From: CALGYY01 sp963678485
Lineage (GTDB): Bacteria > Bacteroidota > Bacteroidia > Bacteroidales > CAIWKO01
Length of the DNA stretch: 64,000 nucleotides
Direction: 5' to 3'
NCBI GenBank assembly: GCA_963678485.1
Contig: OY782882.1
Coordinates: 2,108,001-2,172,000, forward strand
Within the stretch, counting starts at the first letter, position 1. Each line of letters starts with the position of its first letter. Shown in pieces: positions 31,883-41,616 of this stretch. The position numbers and the translations under genes were made by a program. The notes below the pieces were generated by a model, which had not been told where the DNA came from, did no database searches, and was given only the letters and a program-made list of their open reading frames with translations.

Positions 31883-31926
31883 GAAAGACTCGGTCAGGCG
31901 GGGTTTCTCGGATCTCGGATTTGCCG
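31883..31926. repeat. Dispersed repeat R2, copy A
   Basis: GAAAGACTCGGTCAGGCGGG, then TTTCTCGGATCTCGGATTTG. It aligns with copies at 32272-32325 and 35961-36022 over AAAGAC..GGTCA..CGGGGTTTCT, and with the latter over CTCGGATTTG. Confidence 0.65.
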
Positions 31927-32014
31927 TTTCCCTTTGATTTTGGAAACGCTTAATGGACAACTCTTGAAATGCTTTGCTGTAAGGATCTTCCAACCATTAT
32001 TTTATATTGAGAAA

Positions 32015-32223
32015 ACCCCTCGACAAGCTCGGGGACCGGGCGGTTTATGTACAAAACGGGCGCTTCGACAGGCTCAGCGCCCTTCGGTATTCCCAACAGC
32101 GGTGCGGCTTTGTTGTGGTTGAGCTTGTCGAAACCACCTAAGATTAATGCCATCAATGCCGGTCCCTGAGCCTGTCGAAGGGCGGTCAATGAGCTTGAAG
32201 GGTGGTTTCTGAGCTTGTCAGGA
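32015..32223. repeat. Block of TCGACA-type palindromic repeats (R1)
   Basis: At least five short copies in both orientations: CCCTCGACAAGCTCGGGG (32017-32034), CGCTTCGACAGGCTCAGCGC (32061-32080), GGTTGAGCTTGTCGAAACC (32117-32135), CCCTGAGCCTGTCGAAGGG (32164-32182) and a degenerate pair up to 32223. Each forms a hairpin. A further copy lies at 36079-36106. Non-coding and probably mobile or recombination-derived. Confidence 0.75.
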
Positions 32224-32271
32224 GGACATTTCGGGAGAAAGTTTGAGCAGTCCTCTGTCTTGCTTTTTCTT

Positions 32272-32325
32272 GCATTTCAAATCTTCCTGCCCGAAAGACG
32301 CGGTCAGACGGGGGTTTCTGATTTC
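32272..32325. repeat. Dispersed repeat R2, copy B
   Basis: Begins GCATTTCAA and continues CCTGCCCGAAAGACGCGGTC, then AGACGGGGGTTTCT. The start GCATTTCAA.TCT.CCTGCC is shared with copy C at 35961. Confidence 0.65.
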
Positions 32326-32352
32326 AACAATATTTCTAACGTCTGTCAGTGG

Positions 32353-33357
32353 CTACCTAACAATCGTCACATTCCCCTTCTTCAGCTCCACAGTTCCATC
32401 TTTAAAGGTAACTGAAGCTGAATAAAAATAAACCCCTTCCGCGCAGTCCTTGCCATGGAAACGCCCATCCCAGCCCCGTTCAGGATCATTACTTTCAAAC
32501 ACTAAGTTTCCCCAGCGGCTATATATTTTTAAATCAATCTCAGCTATGCTTTGTCCACGAATATAAAAAACATCATTTGCTCCATCATTATTAGGACTGA
32601 AAGCATTTGGAAAATAGATCATTCCCTTCGGTATTGAATCTCGAATTTCGACCACACTTACATTATCAATATAATATCCTGCCCAATTATGCATACCCCA
32701 TGATCCAGGTTGAAAATAGGATGGCTCATGAATTCTCAAAGAATCAGTGTTTGGATCATTTTTAAAGTTTCCGATCGTAATATAGCTTTCACCTCCAGAT
32801 GCAATATAGGTATATTTCATTTCCATCCAGCTTTTCTGATCTGACAGATAATTCCCATGTGGATTATTTATTTGCGGAACTATAGGGATAATACCATTTG
32901 TATCGTATTGAATTAAAGTATCTGTAAATAATATACTCATTTCATCTATTGCATATGCACATGAATCGGCCAAACGGATATTATAAGATACAGAATATTG
33001 TTTGCTAGCGGCAAGAGGAAACTCAAGACCAAGCGTTATATATTCCCTGAATAGGTATGAAACAGATGTGTCCTCAGCCCAATATATTACAATAAAATAA
33101 TACGCCAAGCCTTCAACAGGCCATGAAAAGCCATAAGTGTTGATTGGAACTCCGACGGAAGCACAAGTAGTCATTTCATGACAATAGTCTGGGCTCCCCA
33201 AATTAGGATTGTAAACATTTTGGCTAACTGCAAACGTATCACAAAATCCAGGAAGATACCCTACCGTGTGATCTTCAAATGAGCCGTTGATTACAAGGTT
33301 TTGCCCAGAGCAGTAATTGCAAACAACTATTAAAAATAAAAAAAGCAGCTTTTTCAT
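32353..33357 (-). CDS. Secreted protein with type B T9SS (gliding-motility-associated) sorting domain
   Basis: A 334-residue protein. Signal peptide (ending YCSGQ) is followed by a beta-sandwich of carbohydrate-binding/galactose-binding character (NLVINGSFEDHTVGYLPGFCDT at the N-terminus, GYYIDNVSVVEI at the end). The C-terminal CHU_C domain (about 245-334) has FPNAFSPNNDGANDVFYIRG, YSRWGNLVFES and GWDGRFHGKDCAEGVYFY. The opening is like OmpA-linked domains found in other type B cargo. Expected to be exported by the T9SS. It follows the beta-helix locus at 33408-35670, with a hairpin between them. Confidence 0.88.
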   Translation of the reverse strand: MKKLLFLFLIVVCNYCSGQNLVINGSFEDHTVGYLPGFCDTFAVSQNVYNPNLGSPDYCHEMTTCASVGVPINTYGFSWPVEGLAYYFIVIYWAEDTSVSYLFREYITLGLEFPLAASKQYSVSYNIRLADSCAYAIDEMSILFTDTLIQYDTNGIIPIVPQINNPHGNYLSDQKSWMEMKYTYIASGGESYITIGNFKNDPNTDSLRIHEPSYFQPGSWGMHNWAGYYIDNVSVVEIRDSIPKGMIYFPNAFSPNNDGANDVFYIRGQSIAEIDLKIYSRWGNLVFESNDPERGWDGRFHGKDCAEGVYFYSASVTFKDGTVELKKGNVTIVR

Positions 33358-33371
33358 TGTATTAATATATA

Positions 33372-33400
33372 TAGGGGAGGTAAATAATATACCTCCCCTA
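33372..33400 (-). terminator. Terminator-like hairpin between the two T9SS cargo genes
   Basis: Perfect 10-bp stem TAGGGGAGGT/ACCTCCCCTA with a 9-base loop. It lies 8 bp below the stop of the beta-helix locus. The T-tract is weak. Confidence 0.65.
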
Positions 33401-33407
33401 TCGATGA

Positions 33408-35670
33408 TTACTTAAGGATTACAAGCCTACTCTGATTTAACAGTCCCAAGATATTATAAATTTTTACAAAATAAACACCACCAAGAAATATTGAAGTATT
33501 AATTAATAAAGTCCCAGAATTTTCAGCTAATTCTTGCGAATACACCTCCCTGCCCATTAAGTCATAAATGCTTATTCTGGATGAGGAAGAGGTGCCTTCA
33601 ATCAAATATTCAACAGTCACCAAATCCATCGCAGGATTAGGATAAATAAGCATTTGACCTGACGGATCAAAGTCCGTTGAACTTGGATTTGTTTGCATGT
33701 GCTTTTCATAGGCCACTCCATTACATGAGCTTGTATATTCCGTACCTAAACTATCAAATACCGTTAGCAAAGCCCTTGCTTGATAAACTCCTCGACCATA
33801 TTCAAGAGGACAACGAACAGCAATATTTCTTAAGTCTCTCACAGATTCCACATCTAATGTGTCTTCTCGTAAATACTTAATCAGATAACGATACACTGAT
33901 TGATGTGTTTCTTCCATCGCATTTTTTGGAATAATACTTTCATTTAGAATACTAGCGTCGTCAAGGGAATCCAGATTAATTTTTGCTTCAACTTTATAAA
34001 GAACTCCTGTATTAGTAGTATCCATTTGCAGCTTAAACTGCTTCAATGCAGTTTCAGGAAAATAAAATGCAGTATCGTTATTAATCACGTAATACACTTC
34101 CTGTTTTCCAATCCATGATGCCTGATTTGGGAAAATCGGGTAATTTATACGATCATTTATTACGTTGTAAAAGCCCTTAAACGAGGGATTTTCACCCTGC
34201 AACACTTGGTACTGAGAAGTAATACGACCTGTATCGGAGTTCATCATTAACATAGCCACTCCATTACAATTGATGTTAGCACAACTGGATGTTGTTCCTG
34301 TAATTTGTAACTCAGACAGGACGACAGCAGAAGATGGGTATCTATCCCCCTGATTAATAATGGGGTTTTCATTGGAACTGGATGTTGTATAAAAAGTATT
34401 AAGACTTCCATCTGAAAAGAAAGACCAAGTATCATGAGTGTTTGCAGGAGTATTCCAAACCAGTTTGCATGGATGAGTTGGATCTCCTATCGGACCAGTA
34501 TACCCATTATTGGACAATCGGAATCCCACTCGATTATTAATCCAGTTCTCTGTGCGAATAGAATTGTAGTATGTGGTGTTTTGCCCTTTCACATCAAATG
34601 CAGTATCTGTGTTAGATATGTTATTTCCACAAAGATAGCGAAATTCATAACCATCTATAATGGATGTACCAAAAGTTCGCTGATTCTTAGATACACCTGT
34701 TATTGAATTGTTTTGGCTTTGATGTAGATTACAATTGGTAATATGCATTCCATAACTGTACATATTATTTGAATAAACAGTGATTAGATTACATTTCATA
34801 AAAGGCAAATAGCAATCCAGGAGATCAATAGCAATTCCAGCTCTTATGGTATCCGCCTGAATAGTGTAGCGCTCCAAATTATTCAGAGGTATATTACTCC
34901 CACCAGTCAATTTCACACCATATGATACAACACTGGGCTTACATTCGATAAAATTATTGTTGATGATTGTTGAACCATCAAGATTCAAGTTTGCCGTAAC
35001 AGCTCTATCAACATAAGTAATCCTGTTGCGAACAATTTCTGAGTTAGTTCCTGCTTGTTCGTTTTGTGATAAAAACACACCAAAGCTTGCTGTATCAATC
35101 AGGTTTTTGTACGCTAACAATTTCATGTTTTTCATAGAAAAAACACCACAATAAAGACTCTTGAACTGGTTACCCTCATTTGCATTATAACCGCCAATAG
35201 TCAAAGTATATATCATCGGGTTGTTATGTATTACCGGATTTGTTCCTCTCGCACAAATGCCATATGATGTTTGTGCAATACCTGTTATCTTAAACATATT
35301 ATTAACTGCTTTCAAATTCGACCGGAATACTATAATCCCACATTGTAGATTGTAAAATTTATTGAGGTAGTTTTTTGCCGTATTATTGCCAACATTGAGT
35401 CCATTTGCTGGAAGAAGCAAATGCTTCAGCTTTAATATGGGGCGATTGTCCGATAAAGTGAATCCAGTATTCAGTACCACTTGAGATACTGAAGCATGTG
35501 TCTTCCCCTTGGATTGACACTGCAGAAGAGCAGTTGCTTTGGGCATGAAGTGTATGTCCAAACAATAACAAAAATAGCAAAATAGGAATCCCAATCAATG
35601 TTGTTTTAAGTCGGGCTAATTTCAATAGCCATCGGCCTCCTCCTTTGTTTTCAAAAATCTTTGTTCTCAT
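33408..35670 (-). pseudogene. Frameshifted T9SS beta-helix protein (or two-frame gene)
   Basis: A large T9SS cargo gene split between two frames. From 35670 one frame encodes a good signal peptide (ending LHAQ) and a start typical of secreted Bacteroidota domains (NCSSAVSIQGEDTCFSISSG), then stops near 35383. A second frame, open to 33408, encodes a right-handed parallel beta-helix region (many N-rich repeats such as TIINNNFIECKPSVVSYGV), a linker and a type A T9SS domain (LIYPNPAMDLVTVEYLIEG, GGVYFVKIYN). The second frame has no signal peptide of its own: the ORF start at 35594 overlaps the first frame. A one-base shift between about 35400 and 35560 would join them. Either a pseudogene, a programmed or phase-variable shift, or a sequencing error. 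Confidence 0.7.
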
Positions 35671-35960
35671 GATAATAATTTTAATTAATAATTAGGTTTA
35701 TTCAAAGACATAATTATGTCTTCGCTGCATATAGAGTCAAAAATGCCATTTTTCTGAATCGATTTTTTTCAAAAAACTCGTGCAATCCTCATTAATCTAA
35801 GTCAAAAAAATTTCACTTTTTTTTGATTAACTATTTTCGGTACTTACAGGAGGTTGTATCAAGGAAACGTCGGTATATATATTGTTTTGAATTATGTTAT
35901 ATTCTTTTATCGATATACTTTTTGGCCATGGAGAGGTGCTGATGTAGGTTGTGATTTCTC
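35671..35960. other. Non-coding gap before the R2 repeat
   Basis: AT-rich, with long A and T runs near 35765-35825. No believable gene. The 109-residue minus-strand frame here runs through the repeat block and has no domain or signal. Confidence 0.5.
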
Positions 35961-36022
35961 GCATTTCAATTCTCCCTGCCGTAAAGACTGGGTCAAGCGG
36001 GGTTTCTATGCTCTCGGATTTG
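35961..36022. repeat. Dispersed repeat R2, copy C
   Basis: GCATTTCAATTCTCCCTGCC, then GTAAAGACTGGGTCAAGCGG, then GGTTTCTATGCTCTCGGATT. It shares its left part with copy B and its right part with copy A, so it is the fullest copy. Confidence 0.65.
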
Positions 36023-36078
36023 TCTTTTTCTCTCAGTCTCACCGACATCGGGCATGCAAGGAGATTTCTGAATTCAAT

Positions 36079-36106
36079 CGCCCCTCGACAGCTCGGGGAC
36101 CGGTCG
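36079..36106. repeat. TCGACA-type palindromic repeat (R1), isolated copy
   Basis: CCCCTCGACAGCTCGGGGAC followed by CGGTCG. It is the same sequence family as the copy at 32015-32034, again about 100 bp after an R2 copy. Confidence 0.65.
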
Positions 36107-36186
36107 TTTTTATATGTATAGCGGGCGTTATGTGAAATTTTTATTTCTCTTTTCATTTCGTTTTTTCATTCTTCATTGCCTTTGCG

Positions 36187-36194
36187 TACTTTTG
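36187..36194 (+). promoter_or_regulatory. Consensus -7 box (TACTTTTG) of the MORN-repeat gene
   Basis: Perfect TAnnTTTG, 43 bp above the ATG at 36237. Confidence 0.6.
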
Positions 36195-36236
36195 CACACA
36201 ACAAACCGTTATGTATTGGCCGAAAAATCTTGCTGT

Positions 36237-38138
36237 ATGATTAGAAAAATCTTGTTGTTCATGGCCCTGGGCCTGATAATTACCGCTGCTGTCGCACAGA
36301 CCGTTACCTCAGAATATTATGAGAATAATGCTAAAAAAGGCGAGGGTCCTGTGGTTGATGGAAAGAAGTCCGGTGCATGGATTTACTGGCACAAAAACGG
36401 GAAAAAATGGGCAGAAGGTAAATATATCAATGATGTGCAGTCCGGCCAATGGACCTATTGGTATATGAACGGTAACCTTTGGGAAGAGGTAAATTACGAT
36501 AATGGTAAAGACACCAAACTGTTCCCCAGTGGTAAAAAAGAACTTGAAGGAACCTACGAGAATGGGGAAAAATCAGGGCTTTGGACCACCTGGTACGAAA
36601 ACGGGAAAACCCGTGAAGAAGGCAATTATGTTGAGGGTCTCAAGGATGGCAAATGGACCAATTGGTATGATAACGGACAGAAACAAGCTGAGCGAACCTT
36701 CAATCGCGATGTTGCTGCTGGCACCTGGAATTACTGGTATCCAACAGGAAAACCGTGGAAAGTAATAAATAACGAGAATGGTCCTGTTACCGTGTACGAT
36801 TCGTTGGGACACAAGGAAACCGAGTGGTTTGTGAAAAATGGAAAAAAAGAAGGCGTGTCCTCCGCCTGGTATACAAGTGGTCGACTGAAAAGTGAATCAA
36901 ACTATGTAAACGATTTGCGCAGTGGCGTACAAACCATCTGGTACGAAAACGGAAGGGTAATGATGACGGGTAACTATACCAATGATGTAAAAACCGGAAC
37001 ATGGGAACATTTCTACGAAAACGGTTCCAAATGGAAAGTTCTGAATTACGAGAACGGACTCAATACGGTATGGTTAGAAGGTGGACAAAAAACAGAGGAA
37101 TGGACTGTCGTGAATGGTAAAAAAGAAGGAAAGTTCACTAGCTGGCATCCAAACGGAAAGATAAAAAGTGAAATTAATTACGTAAATGATTTGAAGCAAG
37201 GGCCTACCACCAGCTGGTTTGATAATGGTCAGAAAGAATTTGCAGGATCGTACCTCAACGATTCGCTTTACTGTTATGGTTATTGGTGGCGCGTTGGCGG
37301 CACACTGGAAATGGAAGGAAATATTCGTGGTGATTTACAGGATAGTATTTGGCGTTTTTATCACGAAACAGGGAAACTTGGCAGCACAGGCCCTTTCGTG
37401 AAAGGCTTGCAGCAGGGAGCCTGGGTATTTTATTATCCGACGGGTGAGAAATTACGCGAAGGCTCATACAATTTGGGCAAACGTCAAGGTCTGTGGGTGG
37501 TTTATTATCAATCAGGACAAAAGGATCGTGAAGGATCATTCGATCGCGACAAAGAAGATGGCTTGTGGACCAGCTGGTACGAAAACGGGAAAATCAAGGA
37601 CAAAGGCTATTTTGCCGGAGGCCAGATGGATGGTGAATGGCTTGGGTACTTTGAAAGTGGTCAGCAAAAATATCAATACACCTACGAGAATGGACTTAAA
37701 GAAGGCAGCTCTGTTTTTTATTGGGAAAATGGCAAAAAGCGCTTTGAGGGATCTTATAAAGCTGGATTAAAAAGCGGTAACTGGACCGAATGGCACGAGA
37801 ACGGACAGTTGGCAGAAACAGGAAAATATATCGACGACAAAAAAGAGGGCAACTGGACTTTTCACGATATCTATGGAAGCAAGTATAAAGAGCAAGGCTT
37901 TGCTGCAGGTCTTCCCGAAGGCAAATGGGTTGAATACCATACCGGCGGACAGAAATCAGGAGAAGGAAGTTATCTGAATTTCCGCAAAGAAGGCACCTGG
38001 CAATATTGGGATACTGATGGAAAACTGATTTACAAAGCCACCTTTGAAAAAGGAAAGAAAACCTCCGAATGGAGTGCCGAGAATTTGAAAACCAAAGGTC
38101 AGGAAAACAAGACTAAGGTTGTGCCCGGCTTTGAATAA
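36237..38138 (+). CDS. Secreted MORN/YwqK-type repeat protein
   Basis: A 633-residue protein. Signal peptide (MIRKILLFMALGLIITAAVAQ) is followed by about 25 repeats of a 22-24-residue unit, WxxWYxNGxxxxEGxYxxGxxxG, the MORN-like/YwqK family pattern (toxin-antitoxin YwqK naming is annotation transfer only). Such repeats fold as beta-strand ladders and serve in protein or lipid contacts. I chose the ATG at 36237 because it begins a standard signal peptide; the frame is open for 41 more codons upstream but lacks any. The neighbour downstream is tilS (23 bp), probably co-transcribed by chance. Confidence 0.88.
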   Translation: MIRKILLFMALGLIITAAVAQTVTSEYYENNAKKGEGPVVDGKKSGAWIYWHKNGKKWAEGKYINDVQSGQWTYWYMNGNLWEEVNYDNGKDTKLFPSGKKELEGTYENGEKSGLWTTWYENGKTREEGNYVEGLKDGKWTNWYDNGQKQAERTFNRDVAAGTWNYWYPTGKPWKVINNENGPVTVYDSLGHKETEWFVKNGKKEGVSSAWYTSGRLKSESNYVNDLRSGVQTIWYENGRVMMTGNYTNDVKTGTWEHFYENGSKWKVLNYENGLNTVWLEGGQKTEEWTVVNGKKEGKFTSWHPNGKIKSEINYVNDLKQGPTTSWFDNGQKEFAGSYLNDSLYCYGYWWRVGGTLEMEGNIRGDLQDSIWRFYHETGKLGSTGPFVKGLQQGAWVFYYPTGEKLREGSYNLGKRQGLWVVYYQSGQKDREGSFDRDKEDGLWTSWYENGKIKDKGYFAGGQMDGEWLGYFESGQQKYQYTYENGLKEGSSVFYWENGKKRFEGSYKAGLKSGNWTEWHENGQLAETGKYIDDKKEGNWTFHDIYGSKYKEQGFAAGLPEGKWVEYHTGGQKSGEGSYLNFRKEGTWQYWDTDGKLIYKATFEKGKKTSEWSAENLKTKGQENKTKVVPGFE

Positions 38139-38160
38139 GCCATTGTTTAACTAACATCGA

Positions 38161-39498
38161 ATGCTAGACGCTTTCAGGCAATTTATTTCCGAAGAACAAT
38201 TAATCCTCCCCGGTCAGCGCGTATTAATCGCAGTGAGTGGCGGTATGGATTCCATCTGCATGGCTTCGTTGTTTGTGGAAGCAGGAATTGATGCAGGTAT
38301 CGTTCATTGCAACTTTGGATTGCGAGGAATTGCCAGTGATGGCGACGAATATTTTGTGAGGGAATGGGCCGCTAATGCAGGACTTCCTTTCTATAGTAAA
38401 CAGTTTGATACCGCAGCAGAAGCCAATAGTAAAGGCATTTCCATTCAAATGGCGGCTAGAGATCTTCGCTATACTTTTTTTAAGGAATTGGCGGCGCAAA
38501 AAGACTTCGATTTAATTGCTACTGCCCACCATCGTGACGATGCAATCGAGACCTTTTTTATTAATCTGATAAGAGGTACTGGAATTGGCGGTATTAAAGG
38601 CATTGCTGTGAAAAAGGGAAATATTATCCGACCTTTACTTTTTGCCACCCGGACAGTGATTGAGCAATATATTAATACTAACAAAATTCGTTTCAGACAC
38701 GATACGTCAAACGATCACGATCACTATCTGCGTAACCGTATTCGTCATTCGCTCATGCCTGCGTTGACCGAAATTGCTCCTGACCTCCAGAATATAATGA
38801 CGCAAAATTTTCAACGTTTTGCTGAAGCAGAAAAGATTTACAGACATCAAATAAAAGCGGTAAGAGAGGAGCTTTTGCATGAAGAAGGCCAACAAATAAA
38901 AATTTCCATTCGTGGATTGTCAGCGCTACATCCCCCGGCAACATGGTATTGGGAAATCCTGCATCCCTTTGGTTTTAGTGAAGAAGTCTGCAGTGATATA
39001 CGTAAAGCCAGCGGCAAGGAGGCGGGAAAAATATTTTTCTCAAACACTCATCGCTTGCTTATTGATAGAGAATATCTTTTTATTGAAGAGCTAAAGGCCG
39101 CGAATAATGAGGTTTCCAGCGAGTATTTAATACACGCAAATGATACGAGAATGGTCGCGCCCCTTGGTGCGACAATAGAGCATTGTATTATCGATGATCA
39201 GTTCTCAATTCCGACACTACCCTCTATTGCCTGTATGGATGAGGGAAAGCTGAGCTTTCCGTTAACCTTAAGAAAATGGAAAAGGGGTGATGTTTTTCAT
39301 CCCCTTGGTGCAAGAGGGAAGAAAAAGCTAAGCGACTTTTTTAGCGATCATAAATTTACACGTTTCGAAAAAGAGAACTGCTGGCTGTTGATTTCCGATG
39401 GCAGAATCGTTTGGGTCGTTGGCCATCGAATCGCCCATTTTGTAAGGGTTACAAAGCAAACTAACAAAATATGTCTCATTACATTAACAGAAGTTTAA
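38161..39498 (+). CDS. tilS: tRNA(Ile)-lysidine synthetase
   Basis: A 445-residue ATP-dependent enzyme that converts cytidine 34 of tRNA-Ile2 (CAU anticodon) to lysidine, essential for correct isoleucine decoding. The PP-loop motif SGGMDS is at residues 26-31. The TilS marks HCNFGLRG, ATAHHRDDAIETF and RHDTSND are present, as are the C-terminal tilS-specific domains (MRKWKRGDVFHPLG-like and KLSDFFSDHKF). It follows the MORN-repeat gene by 23 bp. Confidence 0.95.
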   Translation: MLDAFRQFISEEQLILPGQRVLIAVSGGMDSICMASLFVEAGIDAGIVHCNFGLRGIASDGDEYFVREWAANAGLPFYSKQFDTAAEANSKGISIQMAARDLRYTFFKELAAQKDFDLIATAHHRDDAIETFFINLIRGTGIGGIKGIAVKKGNIIRPLLFATRTVIEQYINTNKIRFRHDTSNDHDHYLRNRIRHSLMPALTEIAPDLQNIMTQNFQRFAEAEKIYRHQIKAVREELLHEEGQQIKISIRGLSALHPPATWYWEILHPFGFSEEVCSDIRKASGKEAGKIFFSNTHRLLIDREYLFIEELKAANNEVSSEYLIHANDTRMVAPLGATIEHCIIDDQFSIPTLPSIACMDEGKLSFPLTLRKWKRGDVFHPLGARGKKKLSDFFSDHKFTRFEKENCWLLISDGRIVWVVGHRIAHFVRVTKQTNKICLITLTEV

Positions 39499-39552
39499 CC
39501 ACAAAGGCATTTTGATGATATATGTATAAACTTCCATTTGTACAGAATTATC

Positions 39553-39560
39553 TATATTTG
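39553..39560 (+). promoter_or_regulatory. Consensus -7 box (TATATTTG) of dsbD
   Basis: Perfect TAnnTTTG, 23 bp above the ATG at 39583. Confidence 0.6.
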
Positions 39561-39582
39561 CATAATTACCAAAATAAATCCC

Positions 39583-41616
39583 ATGAAATCACGAGTCCTG
39601 ACCGCACTGAGTTGTTTTCTTGTATGTTTGATAAGCCTTGCACCCTTAAAAGGAGTCTTTGCACAGGGTGATTTTAAGCAGCCTGTAAGCTGGTCGTATC
39701 AAGTGAAAGATGCCGGCAATGGCGAATTTGATATTATTGTTTCGGCAAAGATCGACAAGGATTGGCATTTATATTCGCAATACATCAAGGCTGGTGGACC
39801 GCTTCCTACCGAACTAAAATTTGAACCTTCCTCTTCCTATCAGTTGGTTGGAAAAACCAAGGAATGGCCAAAACCAAAAGAAGAATACGAGGCTGTATTC
39901 GAAATGAATATCAAGTTCTGGATTGATAAAGCGAATTTTACACAACGCATCAAAGTCAATAGCGAAAAGGATTTCAATGTTTCGTTAAAGATTTATTATA
40001 TGGTTTGTAACAACGGAAGCTGTGTTGCACTTGATAATACGCTCAGTATCCCTGTTAAAGGGGTTATTGGAGCAACAGCTGTTAATGTTCCGATTGTTGA
40101 CAGTTCCGCTTTAACAGACACAGTAAAAAAAGCAGACACCCTGGTTTCTGCGCCGGGCGGGCTTCCCATTGACACCGCATTCAACAAAGCTTTTTTAAAG
40201 GGTGAGGATGTAGTCGGCGGTATTTCGGGGATGTCGTTGTGGTGGATTTTTGTAATGGGTTTTTTAGGTGGCCTCATTGCGCTTATTACGCCATGTGTGT
40301 GGCCAATGATTCCTCTTACTGTGAGTTTCTTTATGAAACGCAGCGAAGACAAGCGTAAGGGAAGACGTGATGCCATTACCTATGGAATATCAATTATTGT
40401 AATTTATGTATTGCTGGGATTGGGAGTGACCATGATTTTTGGCGCCGACGCCTTAAATGCGCTTTCGACCAACGCCTGGTTTAATGTCTTTTTCTTTTTC
40501 CTGTTAGCGGTTTTTGCTGCATCCTTTTTTGGCGCCTTCGAAATGCAACTGCCGACCAGCTGGGTAAATGCCATGGACCGTCGTGCAGAAAAAACAGGAG
40601 GACTTCTGAGTATCTTTTTTATGGCCTTTACGCTGGTGTTGGTATCGTTTTCCTGCACCGGACCTATCATTGGAACTTTATTAGTAGAAGCTGTTTCGCG
40701 AGGAGCCCTTGCGCCGCTCATTGGAATGCTTGGATTTGCAATTGCTCTGGCGATTCCTTTTACCATCTTCGCTATTTTCCCATCATGGCTTTCGAACCTG
40801 CCAAAATCGGGCGGTTGGCTCAACAGCGTTAAAGTTGTTCTTGGATTTTTGGAACTTGCATTTGCTCTGAAGTTTTTATCAGTTGCCGATCTTGCGAGTC
40901 ACTGGGGCATTTTACCAAGGGAAACCTTCCTCGTATTATGGATCATCATCTTTGTCTTGCTGGGCATTTATCTGTTAGGTAAAATTAAATTACCACACGA
41001 CAGCGAACTCAAACATGTGAGCGTCCCTCGTCTGTTTCTTGCGTTGATTTCTTTCGCATTTGCGCTGTATATGGTTCCTGGATTATGGGGCGCGCCATTA
41101 CGCGCCATCAGTGCGTTTTCACCACCAATTACCACTCAGGATTTTAATCTCTCCAACAATCAGGTTCATGCTCCTTATGATGATTTTGACATTGCTGCTG
41201 AGTATGCCCGAAAATCTGGAAAACCGCTGATGGTAGACTTTACAGGATGGGGATGTGTGAATTGTCGTAAAATGGAAGTGGCTGTTTGGACTGATCCAAC
41301 AGTAGGAAAAATGTTGAAAGAAGATTACGTACTTGTTTCACTTTATGTTGACGATAAAAAGGAATTACCTAAAGAATTACAGTATACAACTACCTTTGCG
41401 GGGATGGAAAAAGACATAGTAACGGTCGGTAACAAATGGAGCGATTTTCAGGCACGTTACTTTGGAGGGAATGCACAGCCATATTATGTGCTGCTTGACA
41501 ATCAGGGACGTTTGCTGCAAAAGCCAAGGGCATTCGACGAAAACATCGATGCTTACAAGAAATGGCTCATTGATGGGTTGGATGAGTACAAAAAACGCAC
41601 TGAGCCTACTGAGTAG
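39583..41616 (+). CDS. dsbD: DsbD-type thiol:disulfide interchange protein (cytochrome c biogenesis)
   Basis: A 677-residue inner-membrane protein that carries electrons from cytoplasmic thioredoxin to the periplasm. Signal peptide (to about residue 30), an N-terminal immunoglobulin-like DsbD domain (about 35-170), eight membrane helices (about 215-500) with a Cys in GLIALITPCVWPMIP and a second one in LVLVSFSCTGPIIGTLL, and a C-terminal thioredoxin-like domain with CxxC as TGWGCVNCRKME. Its start at 39583 heads a signal peptide; an upstream ATG at 39538 adds 15 non-signal residues. It ends tail-to-tail with the DUF4837 gene, overlapping by 11 bp. Confidence 0.92.
   Translation: MKSRVLTALSCFLVCLISLAPLKGVFAQGDFKQPVSWSYQVKDAGNGEFDIIVSAKIDKDWHLYSQYIKAGGPLPTELKFEPSSSYQLVGKTKEWPKPKEEYEAVFEMNIKFWIDKANFTQRIKVNSEKDFNVSLKIYYMVCNNGSCVALDNTLSIPVKGVIGATAVNVPIVDSSALTDTVKKADTLVSAPGGLPIDTAFNKAFLKGEDVVGGISGMSLWWIFVMGFLGGLIALITPCVWPMIPLTVSFFMKRSEDKRKGRRDAITYGISIIVIYVLLGLGVTMIFGADALNALSTNAWFNVFFFFLLAVFAASFFGAFEMQLPTSWVNAMDRRAEKTGGLLSIFFMAFTLVLVSFSCTGPIIGTLLVEAVSRGALAPLIGMLGFAIALAIPFTIFAIFPSWLSNLPKSGGWLNSVKVVLGFLELAFALKFLSVADLASHWGILPRETFLVLWIIIFVLLGIYLLGKIKLPHDSELKHVSVPRLFLALISFAFALYMVPGLWGAPLRAISAFSPPITTQDFNLSNNQVHAPYDDFDIAAEYARKSGKPLMVDFTGWGCVNCRKMEVAVWTDPTVGKMLKEDYVLVSLYVDDKKELPKELQYTTTFAGMEKDIVTVGNKWSDFQARYFGGNAQPYYVLLDNQGRLLQKPRAFDENIDAYKKWLIDGLDEYKKRTEPTE

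Noticed and set aside
35827..36156. 109-residue minus-strand ORF
   Set aside because: It covers the dispersed repeats R2 and R1 and has no signal, domain or plausible start.
36237..38138. YwqK-type antitoxin
   Set aside because: This name comes from annotation of similar repeats; no toxin gene is adjacent and the protein has a signal peptide.
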